This document shows positions 15,456-24,329 of a stretch of 45,442 nt of DNA, piece after piece. The notes below the pieces were generated by a model. It searched no databases. It was not told where the DNA came from and saw only the letters and a list, made by a program, of their open reading frames with translations. Position numbers and translations under genes: made by a program. Each line of letters starts with the position of its first letter. Within the stretch, counting starts at the first letter, position 1. Origin of the DNA: Candidatus Howiella intestinavium (GTDB lineage Bacteria; Bacillota; Clostridia; Oscillospirales; Acutalibacteraceae). The stretch spans positions 1-45,442 of the forward strand of contig CAJFVX010000007.1 of the NCBI GenBank assembly GCA_904420585.1, read 5' to 3'.

Positions 15456-15863
15456 ATGTTATCCGTCTCCTATGCCGAAATAGCGGACAAGGCCTTTTGG
15501 TTCTCCCTGGACAGGCATATGCGGGAAGAAACCTACCATGAGAAGATTACGGAGAAAACCTGCTATATCCTGCGGGAAGGCGGCCTTCCTGTGGGCATTA
15601 TGCGGTACGGCCTTTTCTGGGACAATACCCCCTTTTTGAATCTTTTGTATTTGCAAGAGGCCTTCCGGGGACGGGGCCTGGGCCGGCAGGCCATGGCCTA
15701 CTGGGAGGATAAAATGCGGGCAGCCGGGTTCCGGATGGTCATGACCTCCACCCAGGCGGACGAGGGGGCGCAGCATTTCTACCGGAAGCTGGGCTACCGG
15801 GACGCCGGCAGCCTTATCCTTCCCGGGGAGCCCCTGGAAATTATTATGATAAAAGAATTATAA
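15456..15863 (+). CDS. GNAT family N-acetyltransferase
   Basis: A 135-residue acetyl-CoA-dependent acetyltransferase. The N-terminal half has the beta strands with GGLPVGIMRYGLFWDNTPFLNLLYL; the acetyl-CoA binding motif A is QEAFRGRGLGRQAM (R-G-x-G-L-G), and motif B QHFYRKLGYRDAGS closes the fold. The acceptor substrate is unknown. It lies between a DUF4491 gene and an AlkZ-like gene, all closely spaced (14 and 22 bases), so they may form one operon. GGGGGAG before ATG. Confidence 0.9.
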   Translation: MLSVSYAEIADKAFWFSLDRHMREETYHEKITEKTCYILREGGLPVGIMRYGLFWDNTPFLNLLYLQEAFRGRGLGRQAMAYWEDKMRAAGFRMVMTSTQADEGAQHFYRKLGYRDAGSLILPGEPLEIIMIKEL

Positions 15864-15885
15864 GAATGGCTAAGGAGGGTATCCC

Positions 15886-17067
15886 ATGCTAAGCCCCAGC
15901 CCGGAGCAGGTGCGAAGTTTTCGCCTGCGCGCCCACCATCTGGACGCGCCCCGGAAAGCCGCCGATATAGAAAAAATAGCAGGCGCCTGCGGTATGCAGA
16001 ACTCCCCGCCCGGCGCCTGGGAAGCCGCTCTGCACTGCCGGATTCCCGGCTGCAGTGTCGAGGAAATACGCCGGTTTTTATACGACCAAAGGCTGCTTTT
16101 GCAGGCCTGGAGCCTGCGGGGAGCGCCTTATGTGTTCCCCGCCGCCGAAAGCGGCGTTTTTTTGTCCGCCCTCATCCCCCAGGAGGACGAGCCCTGGATT
16201 TACACCAAGGGCATCGCCCTGGCCCTGGATTTTTTGCAGATGCCCTTTGCCCCTCTGCTGGCCGCCCTCCGGCAGGCTATATCGGCGCTGGACGGGCGGA
16301 CGGTTACCAGCAAGAACCAGCTGGACCAGTATCTGGCCGGACGGATGCTTCCCCTTTTGCCGGCTGACAAGCGGGATTTGTGGGAGCGGCCCTCCATGTA
16401 CGGCAGCCCCGACAAGCAGACGGTGGGCGGCGCGGTGGTATCTTTTCTGCTGCGGCCCTGCGCTTTTTACGGGCTGGTGGTCTTCGGCCGGCGGGAGGGC
16501 ATCCATCCCACCTTCACCTCTTATAAGGACTGGACGGGCCACCCCCTGGTTTCCGGGGAGGATACAGCCCGGCGGTTGGTGCGGAAATTCCTGCATTGCT
16601 TCGGCCCGGCCACCCCGGGTATGCTGGCCGACTGGATGGGCTGCTCCGGGAAACAGGCCCGGCGGCTGTGGGAGGCCGCAGAGGAGGAACTGGAGCCGGT
16701 TCCCTTTCTTGGAAAAAAGGCCTATATCCTGTCGGCCGACCGGGAAAGCCTGTTTTCCCCCGTCGATTTTCCGGCCGATCCGCTGCTGCTTTCCGGCCAC
16801 GACCCCTATTTGGAGCAGCGCGACCGGGAGGTTTTGGTACAGGATCCGGCCCGGCAGAGGCAGGTCTTCCGGACAGTGGCAAATCCCGGCGTCGTCCTCT
16901 ATCAGGGGGAAGCCATTGGAACCTGGAAGGCAGTGGGCAAGGGACAGGGCCTGGAAATTCGGATGGACTTGTGGGAGGAGGCCGTCCCAAAAGCGGTATT
17001 GTCCCGGCTGGCCGAGGACTATGCCGCCTTCCGGGGACAAAGGCTGCTGGGAGTCTCCTTTACCTGA
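15886..17067 (+). CDS. winged-helix DNA-binding protein, AlkZ-like (HTH_42) family
   Basis: A 393-residue protein of the HTH_42/AlkZ-like group, whose members are DNA glycosylases removing interstrand crosslinks or alkylated bases. Near the N-terminus RSFRLRAHHLDAP and the next block CGMQNSPPGAWEAALHCR match the group; SLRGAPYVFPA (about 80-90) and the C-terminal SGHDPYLEQRDRE...NPGVVLYQGEAIGTWK give the family's second and third conserved blocks. The Q-x-Q type catalytic pair is not obvious by eye, so glycosylase activity is unproven. AAGGAGG precedes the ATG. It ends just before a bidirectional terminator. Confidence 0.85.
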   Translation: MLSPSPEQVRSFRLRAHHLDAPRKAADIEKIAGACGMQNSPPGAWEAALHCRIPGCSVEEIRRFLYDQRLLLQAWSLRGAPYVFPAAESGVFLSALIPQEDEPWIYTKGIALALDFLQMPFAPLLAALRQAISALDGRTVTSKNQLDQYLAGRMLPLLPADKRDLWERPSMYGSPDKQTVGGAVVSFLLRPCAFYGLVVFGRREGIHPTFTSYKDWTGHPLVSGEDTARRLVRKFLHCFGPATPGMLADWMGCSGKQARRLWEAAEEELEPVPFLGKKAYILSADRESLFSPVDFPADPLLLSGHDPYLEQRDREVLVQDPARQRQVFRTVANPGVVLYQGEAIGTWKAVGKGQGLEIRMDLWEEAVPKAVLSRLAEDYAAFRGQRLLGVSFT

Positions 17068-17087
17068 CTGCCGGCTGCCATCTATGG

Positions 17088-17125
17088 AAAAGGCCGCCCG
17101 GAGCACATGCTCCGGGCGGCCTTTT
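17088..17125. terminator. bidirectional terminator between convergent genes
   Basis: Perfect 18-bp stem (17088-17105 with 17108-17125) with two-base loop, AAAA on one side and TTTT on the other, serving both the AlkZ-like gene (+) and the Na/Pi gene (-). Confidence 0.95.
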
Positions 17126-17142
17126 CTGTTTCAATCTGCCCC

Positions 17143-18804
17143 TTAAGCCCGGGCCATGGCCTGCCGGACCTCGTCGGAACTGGAACTGGGCGAGCCGATG
17201 GAATAAACCACATTGGTGGCGTGGTCGCTGACCCGCTCCAGGTTGGTTACCACATTGATAAAAATCATGCCGCTCTCGGGCGTACACTGCCGCTGGTTGA
17301 GCCGGTCCACATGGTTCTGCTCCAGCTTGTGGGCCAAATCGTCGATGGCTTCCTCCTCCGCCCGGATTTCCTCCACGGCGGATTCGGTCAGCTTGCGGCT
17401 CTTGAACTGCTCCACCGACTGCCGGTAGACCTCCATAGTCTTGTTGGCCATCCCCCGCAGTTCCTCTACCGCGGCGTCGGACAGGCGGCAGCCGTTTTCC
17501 AGGGAATGCTTGGCATCGTCGGCGATGTTCTCGGCATGGTCCCCGATACGCTCCAAGTCGTTGACCACATGGAACAGGGAACCGATGATTTTCTGATCCG
17601 ATTCCTGCAATTCCAGCCCGTTTATCTGCACAAGATAAGAGGTGATGGAGTGGTTGAGGAAATTCACCAGCTTTTCCTGCTCATACACCCGCTCGGCCTT
17701 TTCGGCATCCCGCTGGAGCAGGGCGTCCATAGCTGTCTGCAGGTTTTCCCCGGCCACGTCGGCCATGCGGCCCACCTCCCGCAGCACCTGGGCCACCGCC
17801 ACCGGCGGGGTCTGCAGGATACGGGGATCCAGGTATTCCAGCGTAAGAGCACCCGCCTCCTGGTCGGTGCCCGGGATAATCTTCCGGGACAGCTTGACCA
17901 GCAGGTTGCCGAAGGGCAGCAGCAGGGCGGTGGTGACTACATTAAAGACAACATGCATGGCGGCGATCTGGGCCGACATATTGTCCGACACCAGGGCCAG
18001 CAGCTTATCCACCGGCGCCAGCAGGCAGATAATCACGAACACGGCCGTGCCGATGACATTGAACATCAAATGGATAATGGCCGCCCGCTTGGCATTCCGG
18101 CCGCCGCTTAAGGAGGCCAGGATGGCCGTGATGCAGGTGCCGATATTCATGCCCATGAGGATAAAGATGGCCGCCCGCACGTCCGGCACCGCTCCCTGCA
18201 TGGCCAGGGCCTGCAGGATGCCGATGGCCGCCGAAGAGCTCTGGATGATGGCCGTGAAGACCATGCCGGCCAGAATCCCCAGGAAGGGGTTGTTGGCAAA
18301 GGCGACCATCATGTCGATAAAGGGCTGGAATTCCCGCAGGGGTTCCATGGCCTCCGACATGGTGTTGAGCCCCAAAAACAGGATGCCCAGACCGGCGAAG
18401 ATCTGGCCCACATGCTGCACCGTCTTTTTCTTGATAAATGTCATGGCCACCACGCCGGCCAGCAGGGCCACCGGCGCCAGGGCCTGGGGATTGATGGCCA
18501 CCAGCACGCCGGTGATGGTGGTGCCGATGTTGGCCCCCATAATCACCCCCACCGCCTGGTTTAAGGTGATGAGGCCTGCGTTGACAAAGCCGATGACCAT
18601 AACCGTGGTGGCCGAGGAGCTCTGGATGACCGCCGTGGTCCCGGCGCCCACCAGCACGCCCAGCAGCCGCCGGGAGGTCAGCACCTCCAGCATCCGCTTG
18701 AGCCGGGAGCCGGCCGCCATTTCCAGGCCGTCGCTCATCAGCTTCATACCCAAAAGGAACAGGCCCAGCCCGCCCAGCAGGGTTAAAATGTTGGTAATAC
18801 CCAT
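17143..18804 (-). CDS. Na+/phosphate cotransporter with C-terminal PhoU-like domain
   Basis: A 553-residue membrane symporter of the NptA/YjbB group that takes up (or exports) phosphate with Na+. Two inverted copies of the QSSS motif are present: QSSSATT at 61-67 and QSSSAAI at 188-194, each followed by conserved GANIGTT/GMNIGTC. About eight transmembrane helices span residues 4-325; residues about 340-553 form the PhoU-like helical bundle (for example RIGDHAENIADDAKHSLE). The single ATG is preceded by a short leader with the PHO-box-like promoter 18876-18907. Phosphate-starvation control is inferred from that site. Confidence 0.93.
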   Translation of the reverse strand: MGITNILTLLGGLGLFLLGMKLMSDGLEMAAGSRLKRMLEVLTSRRLLGVLVGAGTTAVIQSSSATTVMVIGFVNAGLITLNQAVGVIMGANIGTTITGVLVAINPQALAPVALLAGVVAMTFIKKKTVQHVGQIFAGLGILFLGLNTMSEAMEPLREFQPFIDMMVAFANNPFLGILAGMVFTAIIQSSSAAIGILQALAMQGAVPDVRAAIFILMGMNIGTCITAILASLSGGRNAKRAAIIHLMFNVIGTAVFVIICLLAPVDKLLALVSDNMSAQIAAMHVVFNVVTTALLLPFGNLLVKLSRKIIPGTDQEAGALTLEYLDPRILQTPPVAVAQVLREVGRMADVAGENLQTAMDALLQRDAEKAERVYEQEKLVNFLNHSITSYLVQINGLELQESDQKIIGSLFHVVNDLERIGDHAENIADDAKHSLENGCRLSDAAVEELRGMANKTMEVYRQSVEQFKSRKLTESAVEEIRAEEEAIDDLAHKLEQNHVDRLNQRQCTPESGMIFINVVTNLERVSDHATNVVYSIGSPSSSSDEVRQAMARA

Positions 18805-18875
18805 TGTTATACAGCCTCTCTCTTTTCCCGTCCGCCCGCGGCGGATCGGTCTCCGATTTTTCTCTTTCCGGGTCG

Positions 18876-18907
18876 ATTGTAGTCCCTTTATGTTAAAAGA
18901 AGGTTAA
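18876..18907 (-). promoter_or_regulatory. PHO-box-like promoter of the Na/phosphate gene
   Basis: Minus-strand TTAACC (18902-18907) and TTAACA (18891-18896) are 11 bases apart start to start, like the TTAACA-type direct repeats bound by PhoP in Gram-positive bacteria. A TACAAT -10 (18876-18881) lies nine bases after the second repeat, where a -35 would otherwise be weak. No PhoP/PhoR genes are in the window. Confidence 0.5.
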
Positions 18908-19046
18908 ATCTGCGAAAAATATTTCTTTCTGCGCCCCTTTTTCGTTTCTTTATAAAATATTTAAACCCTGTTCTTATTCCGCCTATTCCATCTGCAATTT
19001 CACCAAATTATCCAGAAAATAATTAGTATCTTCATCCAACGCACCG

Positions 19047-19074
19047 TTGCAATTTATGAAGAAAGTGTTAGAAT
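19047..19074 (+). promoter_or_regulatory. promoter of the V-ATPase operon
   Basis: TTGCAA (19047-19052) and TAGAAT (19069-19074) with a 16-base spacer and TG before the -10. The leader to 19195 contains the palindrome TTGCCCGGGCAA (19084-19095) and two small hairpins. The region 18908-19046 is AT-rich with nothing further recognised. Confidence 0.6.
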
Positions 19075-19194
19075 AAAAGCAAAGTTGCCCGGGCAATCAA
19101 TGAGGCTGGGCAAGACGCACAGCGCTTTACCCTGTTAGCGCATAAAATAAGTCTGCGGATTTCGCCGCAGGATTCGGATAAGGGGGACGCCAGC

Positions 19195-19551
19195 ATGGAA
19201 CAAAAGCCGAAAGAGGCCGTCGGCGAGCAGCCGGCCGAATTGGAGGGCGTAATCCAGCGCATCCTGGATATTGACGCCAAGGCCCGCAGCGTCACGGCCG
19301 AAGCCCAGAACCTCCGGTTGGAGGCCGAGCAGAACATTGCCGGCCAGAAGGCGGCCATGCGGGAGAAGTACCGCAAGGAGGCCGAGCACCGCATCGAGCT
19401 GGTGCGGACCGAGGAGGAAAAGCTGGCGGAGGAATCCCTGGCCCGCGCCAAAGAGGAGCAGGCCCGGCAGCTGGACATGCTGAACCAGGCCTGCGAAAAG
19501 AACGCCGCCGGCTGGGTGGAGGAAATCTACCGGCGGGCCATCCAAGTCTGA
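19195..19551 (+). CDS. V-type ATPase subunit G/H-like peripheral stalk protein
   Basis: A 118-residue, highly charged, almost entirely alpha-helical protein (coiled coil from about 25 to 105) typical of the small stalk subunit that pairs with subunit E. No catalytic motif is expected. It is first in the V-ATPase operon, 73 bases before subunit C, with GGGGGA upstream of the ATG. The G/H assignment rests on place and helix content rather than sequence identity; in Enterococcus hirae the corresponding gene is called ntpF. Confidence 0.7.
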   Translation: MEQKPKEAVGEQPAELEGVIQRILDIDAKARSVTAEAQNLRLEAEQNIAGQKAAMREKYRKEAEHRIELVRTEEEKLAEESLARAKEEQARQLDMLNQACEKNAAGWVEEIYRRAIQV

Positions 19552-19624
19552 CGGCGCCGCGGCCGGTTCCTTCCGGCCGCAGAATACCCGGCGGAGGGCC
19601 GCCGGCCAGAGAGTCAGGTGAACC

Positions 19625-20680
19625 ATGTTGTCAGCTAAGGCTTCCAACTCTATTTTAACCAAAGCCCGGGCCAAGTACGGCCGGCGGCTCACACCCAAGA
19701 ATTACCGGGACCTGGTGGCCCTGGGCAGCGTGGGCGACGTCGCCGCCTATCTCAAAGGCCATACCCATTTTGCCGGGGCCCTGGCGGGGGTACAGGAATC
19801 CGCCCTGCACCGGGGAAATCTGGAAAAGCTGCTCAAGCAGAGCAATTTGAAGGATATGGACCTGCTTTGCCGGTTCGAAAGCTCGGTGGGCGAGCATTTG
19901 TTTGAATACATCATCATGCGGGGGGAAATCGACGAGTTGCTGCGGTTTATCCGCCATCTGGCGGCCGGGCACCCGGAGGAGTACATCCTGGACGTTTCCT
20001 ACCGCTTCAATCATTTCACCCGGCTGGACCTGCTGTCCCTGCCCAAATGCAAAAACTTCCGCGATCTGGCGGGAATGCTGCAGCAAACCCGGTACGGGAA
20101 AATGATCCAGCCCTTTCTAAACGGGCAGATCGAACACAATATGGACAATCTGGAATCATCCTTTGACCGCTTCTTATTTAAAGAGACCTTCGCCATGCTG
20201 GAGCGAAACTTTCTGGGCGAAACCCGGGAGGAACTCCGGGGTATCCTTTCCCTGGAGGCCGAGTTGGCCAACATCCGTCGCATCTACCGAGCCAAGCGGT
20301 ATTACGACGGGGATGCAAAGGTCCTCTCTAGGCATCTACTGCCCTACAGTCGGTTTTTGTCCTCCCGGCAGCAGGACGCTCTGCTCCACGCCGCCGACGG
20401 GGCGGAGGTTCTCTCCATTCTCCGGGCCTCCCGGTATAAAAAGTACACCGCCCGTTTCGACCCGGCCGACATCGACGACTTCGCCCGCCGGGTCCTGCAG
20501 GACTACTGCGAGCGCAAACTGCACTTCTCCACCCATCCCGCCGTGGTCATGGCTTGCTACTTCCGCTTCGCTGAAAACGAGCTGGATAATATAACCAACA
20601 TTATAGAAGGTATCCGGTACGGGCTGCCGCCCGACCGCATCAGTTCCACGCTGGTGCTGCCGGAAAAAGGAAGAGGGTGA
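19625..20680 (+). CDS. ntpC: V-type ATPase subunit C (d-like, central stalk connector)
   Basis: A 351-residue subunit that caps the rotor ring and links it to the central stalk. YLKGHTHFAGAL and the repeated three-helix-bundle pattern, plus LSLEAELANIRRIYRAKRYYDG in the middle, match the bacterial subunit C (eukaryotic d). Three similar repeats (about 1-115, 116-230, 231-351) are expected for the funnel shape. Close fit after the G/H-like gene; subunit I begins seven bases after the stop. GTCAGGTGAACC before ATG. Confidence 0.9.
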   Translation: MLSAKASNSILTKARAKYGRRLTPKNYRDLVALGSVGDVAAYLKGHTHFAGALAGVQESALHRGNLEKLLKQSNLKDMDLLCRFESSVGEHLFEYIIMRGEIDELLRFIRHLAAGHPEEYILDVSYRFNHFTRLDLLSLPKCKNFRDLAGMLQQTRYGKMIQPFLNGQIEHNMDNLESSFDRFLFKETFAMLERNFLGETREELRGILSLEAELANIRRIYRAKRYYDGDAKVLSRHLLPYSRFLSSRQQDALLHAADGAEVLSILRASRYKKYTARFDPADIDDFARRVLQDYCERKLHFSTHPAVVMACYFRFAENELDNITNIIEGIRYGLPPDRISSTLVLPEKGRG

Positions 20681-20687
20681 GGCTTAC

Positions 20688-22607
20688 ATGGCAGTTGAAT
20701 CCATGCAAATGGTCAGTATCATCGGCAAATTCCAGCAGCTGGAGGACGTCATAGAGGCCTGCCTGGACGCGGGCTGCTTCCATCCCGAATCCACTGCCGA
20801 CATCACGTCCGACGTGGAGGGATTTTCCCAAATCAACGACGAAAACCCCTACGGCGGCCGGCTGCAAAAGTTCCATGAGGCTTTGGACTACTGCGGGATT
20901 AAGCCCGAATTGGTTCCCATCCCGGAAGACCTCAGCGACGACGATGTGGACGTCTACATCAACCGGCTGGAAAAGAACCTGCACACCGTGCAGACCCGCC
21001 GGGACCAGCTGCAAAAGGAGATAGCCGAGAAGGAATACGCCATATCCCAATTGCAGCATTTTTATTCCCTGGACATCCCGCTGGACAAGGTGTTCGCCTC
21101 GGAATTCATCAAGGTCCGGTTCGGGCGTCTGCCAGCCGAGAGCTATGAAAAGCTCCGGGCCTACCGCCCCAACCCCTACATTCTCTTCGTCCCTTGTTCC
21201 CATGACGAAAGCTACTACTGGGGCATGTATCTGGCCCCCCTGGACAGCGTGGAGGAAGTGGACAGGGTTTTCGCCTCCCTGTTCTTTGAACGCCTCCACA
21301 TCCCCGAATCCACCGGCACCCCTCACGAGGCCGTAGCTTTCCTGGAAAAACGGCTGGATACCCTGCGGGGCCGGCTAAAAGAACAGGATAAAATCATCGA
21401 CCGGTACTTTACCGAACACCGGGAAGAGTGCATGCAGCTCTATTCCCAGGTCAAGCGGAATTACGACGCCTTTGAAATCCGGCGGTTCGCCTCCCGCTAC
21501 GGCCGCTCCTTTATGCTGCTGGGCTGGGTCCCCGAATCCCAGCTGGCCGATTTTAAGCGGTACATCGACAGGGTGGACGGCATTGAGATAGAGTACAGCC
21601 GGCCTGAGCAGTCCAAGCGGTTTGAACCGCCCACCAAGCTGCGCAACCGCAAGCCCTTCCGGCCCTTTGAGTACTATGTAAAGCTCTACGGGGTGCCCAA
21701 TTACCGGGAGGCCGACCCCACCGCCCTGGTGGCCATCACCTACACTATCTTGTTCGGCATCATGTTCGCCGATTTGGGGCAGGGTATTATCCTGGCCATC
21801 GCCGGCTGGCTCATGTGGAAGCTCAAGCGCATGGATGTGGGCAAGATTTTGATTCCCTGCGGCATCTGCGGCGCCTTTTTCGGCTGTGTCTTCGGCAGCG
21901 TCTTCGGGTATGAGGATTTGCTCAATCCCCTCTACCGGCTGCTGGGCTTTGCGGAAAAGCCCATAGACGTTATGGAGGACGCCACCTACCTGCTGGCCTT
22001 CTCCATCGGCATCGGCGTGGTGCTGGTGCTGGTAGCCATGATAGCCAACGTCTACTCCAGCCTAAAGCGGCGAGATTACGGCAGCGCCTTTTTCGGGCAC
22101 AACGGCCTGGCCGGCATCCTGCTGTACGGCAGCATCCTGGGTACCGCCGCCGTGGTTGTCACCGGTGTAGACTTCCCGGTGCTTCCCCTGGTGCTTGTGG
22201 GCATCCTGCTGCCGGTGGTGCTCATCTTCTTTAAGGAACCCCTGGGCAAGCTGGCGGCCGGCCGGAAGGACTGGAAGCCGGAAAAATGGGGCGACTATAT
22301 CCTGGAAAACATCTTCGAACTCTTTGAAATCATCTTAAGCTACCTGACCAATACGGTCAGCTTCCTGCGGGTGGGCGCCTTCGTGCTGGTACACGCGGGT
22401 ATGATGATGGTCTTCTTCTCTCTGGCCGACATCCTGCCCCCCGGCGTCAACATCGTCATGATTGTCTTCGGCAACGCCTTTGTAACCGTGCTGGAGGGCC
22501 TGTTGGTCAGCATCCAGGTTCTGCGTCTGGAATTCTACGAAATGTTCAGCCGGTTCTATATCGGCGAGGGACATCCCTTCGAACCGGTGGCCGTCAAGGC
22601 CGAGTAG
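20688..22607 (+). CDS. ntpI: V-type ATPase subunit I (a-subunit)
   Basis: A 639-residue membrane stator that carries the ion path against the K ring and anchors the peripheral stalks. The N-terminal half (about 1-345) is soluble with coiled coils; from about 345 there are seven or eight hydrophobic helices, including ALVAITYTILFGIMFADLGQG and the SYLTNTVSFLRVGAFVLVHAGM segment, where the conserved Arg needed for ion release lies. It follows subunit C by seven bases and is followed by a 146-base spacer with small hairpins (for example 22674-22690) before subunit K. Confidence 0.93.
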   Translation: MAVESMQMVSIIGKFQQLEDVIEACLDAGCFHPESTADITSDVEGFSQINDENPYGGRLQKFHEALDYCGIKPELVPIPEDLSDDDVDVYINRLEKNLHTVQTRRDQLQKEIAEKEYAISQLQHFYSLDIPLDKVFASEFIKVRFGRLPAESYEKLRAYRPNPYILFVPCSHDESYYWGMYLAPLDSVEEVDRVFASLFFERLHIPESTGTPHEAVAFLEKRLDTLRGRLKEQDKIIDRYFTEHREECMQLYSQVKRNYDAFEIRRFASRYGRSFMLLGWVPESQLADFKRYIDRVDGIEIEYSRPEQSKRFEPPTKLRNRKPFRPFEYYVKLYGVPNYREADPTALVAITYTILFGIMFADLGQGIILAIAGWLMWKLKRMDVGKILIPCGICGAFFGCVFGSVFGYEDLLNPLYRLLGFAEKPIDVMEDATYLLAFSIGIGVVLVLVAMIANVYSSLKRRDYGSAFFGHNGLAGILLYGSILGTAAVVVTGVDFPVLPLVLVGILLPVVLIFFKEPLGKLAAGRKDWKPEKWGDYILENIFELFEIILSYLTNTVSFLRVGAFVLVHAGMMMVFFSLADILPPGVNIVMIVFGNAFVTVLEGLLVSIQVLRLEFYEMFSRFYIGEGHPFEPVAVKAE

Positions 22608-22753
22608 GCGGGGGCCTCCGCTTCCCGCCGGCCCCTTAGCCGGGCTGCTCAACTTCTTTCCCGGGGCTTTGCAAGGCCTGTAAATACAGGCGCGGCCCTT
22701 CCATATTCCCGAAAAAGATTTGCGCGCACTGCGCGCCGAAAGGAAGGATTTCC

Positions 22754-23248
22754 ATGACAACCTTTTTAAACGTTCTCGTCTTCGCACTGCCCGTACTGGC
22801 CCTGGCCGCCGCTGTTTTTGTGGCCGCCCGCACCATGAAAAGGACCGGCAATGTCCGCCGTGCCTTCTCCCGCCACTTCATCACCCTGGTGATGGCCATT
22901 GTCCTGTGTCTCGCCTTTACCTTTGTGGCCGCCGCCGCCCCCGCTGATACGGGCGACGCAGCCGAGGCCGTTGCCACGGCTGCGGAAACCGTCGCTGACA
23001 ACGGCGCGGGCATGGCCACCGGCCTTGGCTTCCTGGCCGCCGCTTTGTCCATCGGCCTGGCCGCCATCGGCGCGGGCATCGCCTTGAGCGCCGGCGCCCC
23101 GGCCGCCATCGGCGCGGTTTCGGAAGACCCCAAGTCCTTCGGTAAGTCCATGATTTTCGTCGTGCTGGGCGAGGCCGTGGCCATCTACGGTTTGATTATC
23201 GCCATCCTCATCATCCTGAAGATCCCCAACCTGCCCGCCCTGGGCTAA
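22754..23248 (+). CDS. ntpK: V-type ATPase subunit K, rotor ring
   Basis: A 164-residue four-helix proteolipid. Helices lie at about 4-27, 40-62, 90-117 and 130-157. The last two form a classic c-subunit hairpin with GLAAIGAGIALSAGAPAA, the loop SEDPKSFGKS and the ion-binding FVVLGEAVAIYG (Glu at about 137). The first two helices do not repeat this pattern and carry no Glu, unlike Enterococcus NtpK where both halves are similar. The helix-3 Gln of Na+ binding rings is not visible, so a proton is the more likely ion; this is inference. ATG with AAGGAAGG upstream. Confidence 0.9.
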   Translation: MTTFLNVLVFALPVLALAAAVFVAARTMKRTGNVRRAFSRHFITLVMAIVLCLAFTFVAAAAPADTGDAAEAVATAAETVADNGAGMATGLGFLAAALSIGLAAIGAGIALSAGAPAAIGAVSEDPKSFGKSMIFVVLGEAVAIYGLIIAILIILKIPNLPALG

Positions 23249-23279
23249 AGGCCGCCCCTGCAGAAAGGAGGCGCGTGAC

Positions 23280-23588
23280 ATGCGCTTCATGCTCATCAGC
23301 GACAACCACGATACGGCCATGGGCATGCGCCTGGCCGGCATCGAAGGTGTCATCGTCCACGAGCCCGACGAGGTGCAGAAGGCCCTCAAGGAAGCGGTGG
23401 CAAAGGAGGATGTGGGCATCCTGCTGGTCACCGAACGACTGGTGGCCCTCTGCCCCGACCTGGTCTACGATATCAAAATGAACCGCCGCAGGCCCCTGAT
23501 TGTGGAAATTCCCGACCGTCATGGCGACGGCCGCAGCGAGGATTCCATCACCCGCTATGTGCGGGAGGCCATCGGCGTCAAGATTTAG
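23280..23588 (+). CDS. ntpG: V-type ATPase subunit F
   Basis: A 102-residue central-stalk subunit with the Rossmann-like fold typical of subunit F (NtpG in E. hirae). MRFMLISDNHDTAMGMRLAGIEGV opens the first strand and helix; DVGILLVTERLVALCPD and the C-terminal RPLIVEIPDRHG are the remaining conserved strands, ending in a helix with SITRYVREAIGVKI. It contacts subunit D and regulates coupling. Good AAAGGAGG site, 31 bases after subunit K. Confidence 0.92.
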   Translation: MRFMLISDNHDTAMGMRLAGIEGVIVHEPDEVQKALKEAVAKEDVGILLVTERLVALCPDLVYDIKMNRRRPLIVEIPDRHGDGRSEDSITRYVREAIGVKI

Positions 23589-23627
23589 GCCCGCAGCCTA
23601 TCAACACAGCAGAAAGAGGTGAGTGCC

Positions 23628-24218
23628 TTGGCACAGGACGACCGCGTCAGTAAATTCGTCACCGCCATCACCAAGGAAGCCGAGGAACAGCGGCAGCGGA
23701 TCGAACAGGAAACCAAGGACTTTATCGCCAGCGAAATGGAAAAGGCCGAAATGGAGGCCCTGAACGACAGCTATAAGATGATCCAGCGGGCGGTGAGCAA
23801 CATCCGCGCCGACGTGGGCAGCCAGCTGTCTTCCAGGATGATGGAAAACCGGCGGGCCCTGCTGGCCCGGCGGGAGGAAATTTTGGAAGAGGTGCTGGGA
23901 AAGGCCGGCCAGCGCCTTGCCGCCTTCACCCAGACGGCGGATTACGCCGCCTTCCTGACCGCCTCGGCCAAAAAGGCCCTGGCCGTCCTGCGAACCGAAA
24001 AGCCCACCGTCTATCTCCGGCCGGCCGATATGTCCCGGCAGGCCGAGATTGCCGCCGCCATCGGCCCCTGCCGCTTCGAGGAGGATGCGGGCATCCGGCT
24101 GGGCGGCCTGCGCATGACCGATGAAGCGGGCAAAATCGCCGTGGACGACACGCTGGATACCCGGCTGGCCGCCCAGCGCACCTGGTTCCAGCAAAATTCC
24201 GGTCTGGTCTTATCCTAA
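23628..24218 (+). CDS. ntpE: V-type ATPase subunit E, peripheral stalk
   Basis: A 196-residue peripheral stalk subunit. The N-terminal two-thirds are a long charged helix (VSKFVTAITKEAEEQRQRIEQ and on), and the C-terminal 100 residues form the globular domain that binds A/B, ending TWFQQNSGLVLS. A TTG start at 23628 is chosen because AAAGAGGTGA (23613-23622) is correctly spaced; the in-frame GTG at 23619 would overlap the site. Following it is a GC-rich intercistronic structure at 24227-24282. Confidence 0.9.
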   Translation: MAQDDRVSKFVTAITKEAEEQRQRIEQETKDFIASEMEKAEMEALNDSYKMIQRAVSNIRADVGSQLSSRMMENRRALLARREEILEEVLGKAGQRLAAFTQTADYAAFLTASAKKALAVLRTEKPTVYLRPADMSRQAEIAAAIGPCRFEEDAGIRLGGLRMTDEAGKIAVDDTLDTRLAAQRTWFQQNSGLVLS

Positions 24219-24226
24219 CGCATTCC

Positions 24227-24282
24227 CCCGCGGCATCCGCCGCGGGTTCCCCAGGGCGGGAGCGCCCTCCCGCATTGGGGAA
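24227..24282 (+). other. tandem stem-loops between subunit E and subunit A genes
   Basis: First stem 24227-24233/24240-24246 (7 bp, all GC). Second: outer 6 bp 24247-24252/24277-24282 and inner perfect 7 bp 24256-24262/24267-24273. No T-run follows, so it is not a terminator; it could protect or pace the mRNA upstream of the highly translated A subunit. Confidence 0.6.
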
Positions 24283-24329
24283 TCCGCAGCATAAAAAGCC
24301 GGTCATCCTATCTCCAGGAGGTTTTCGCC

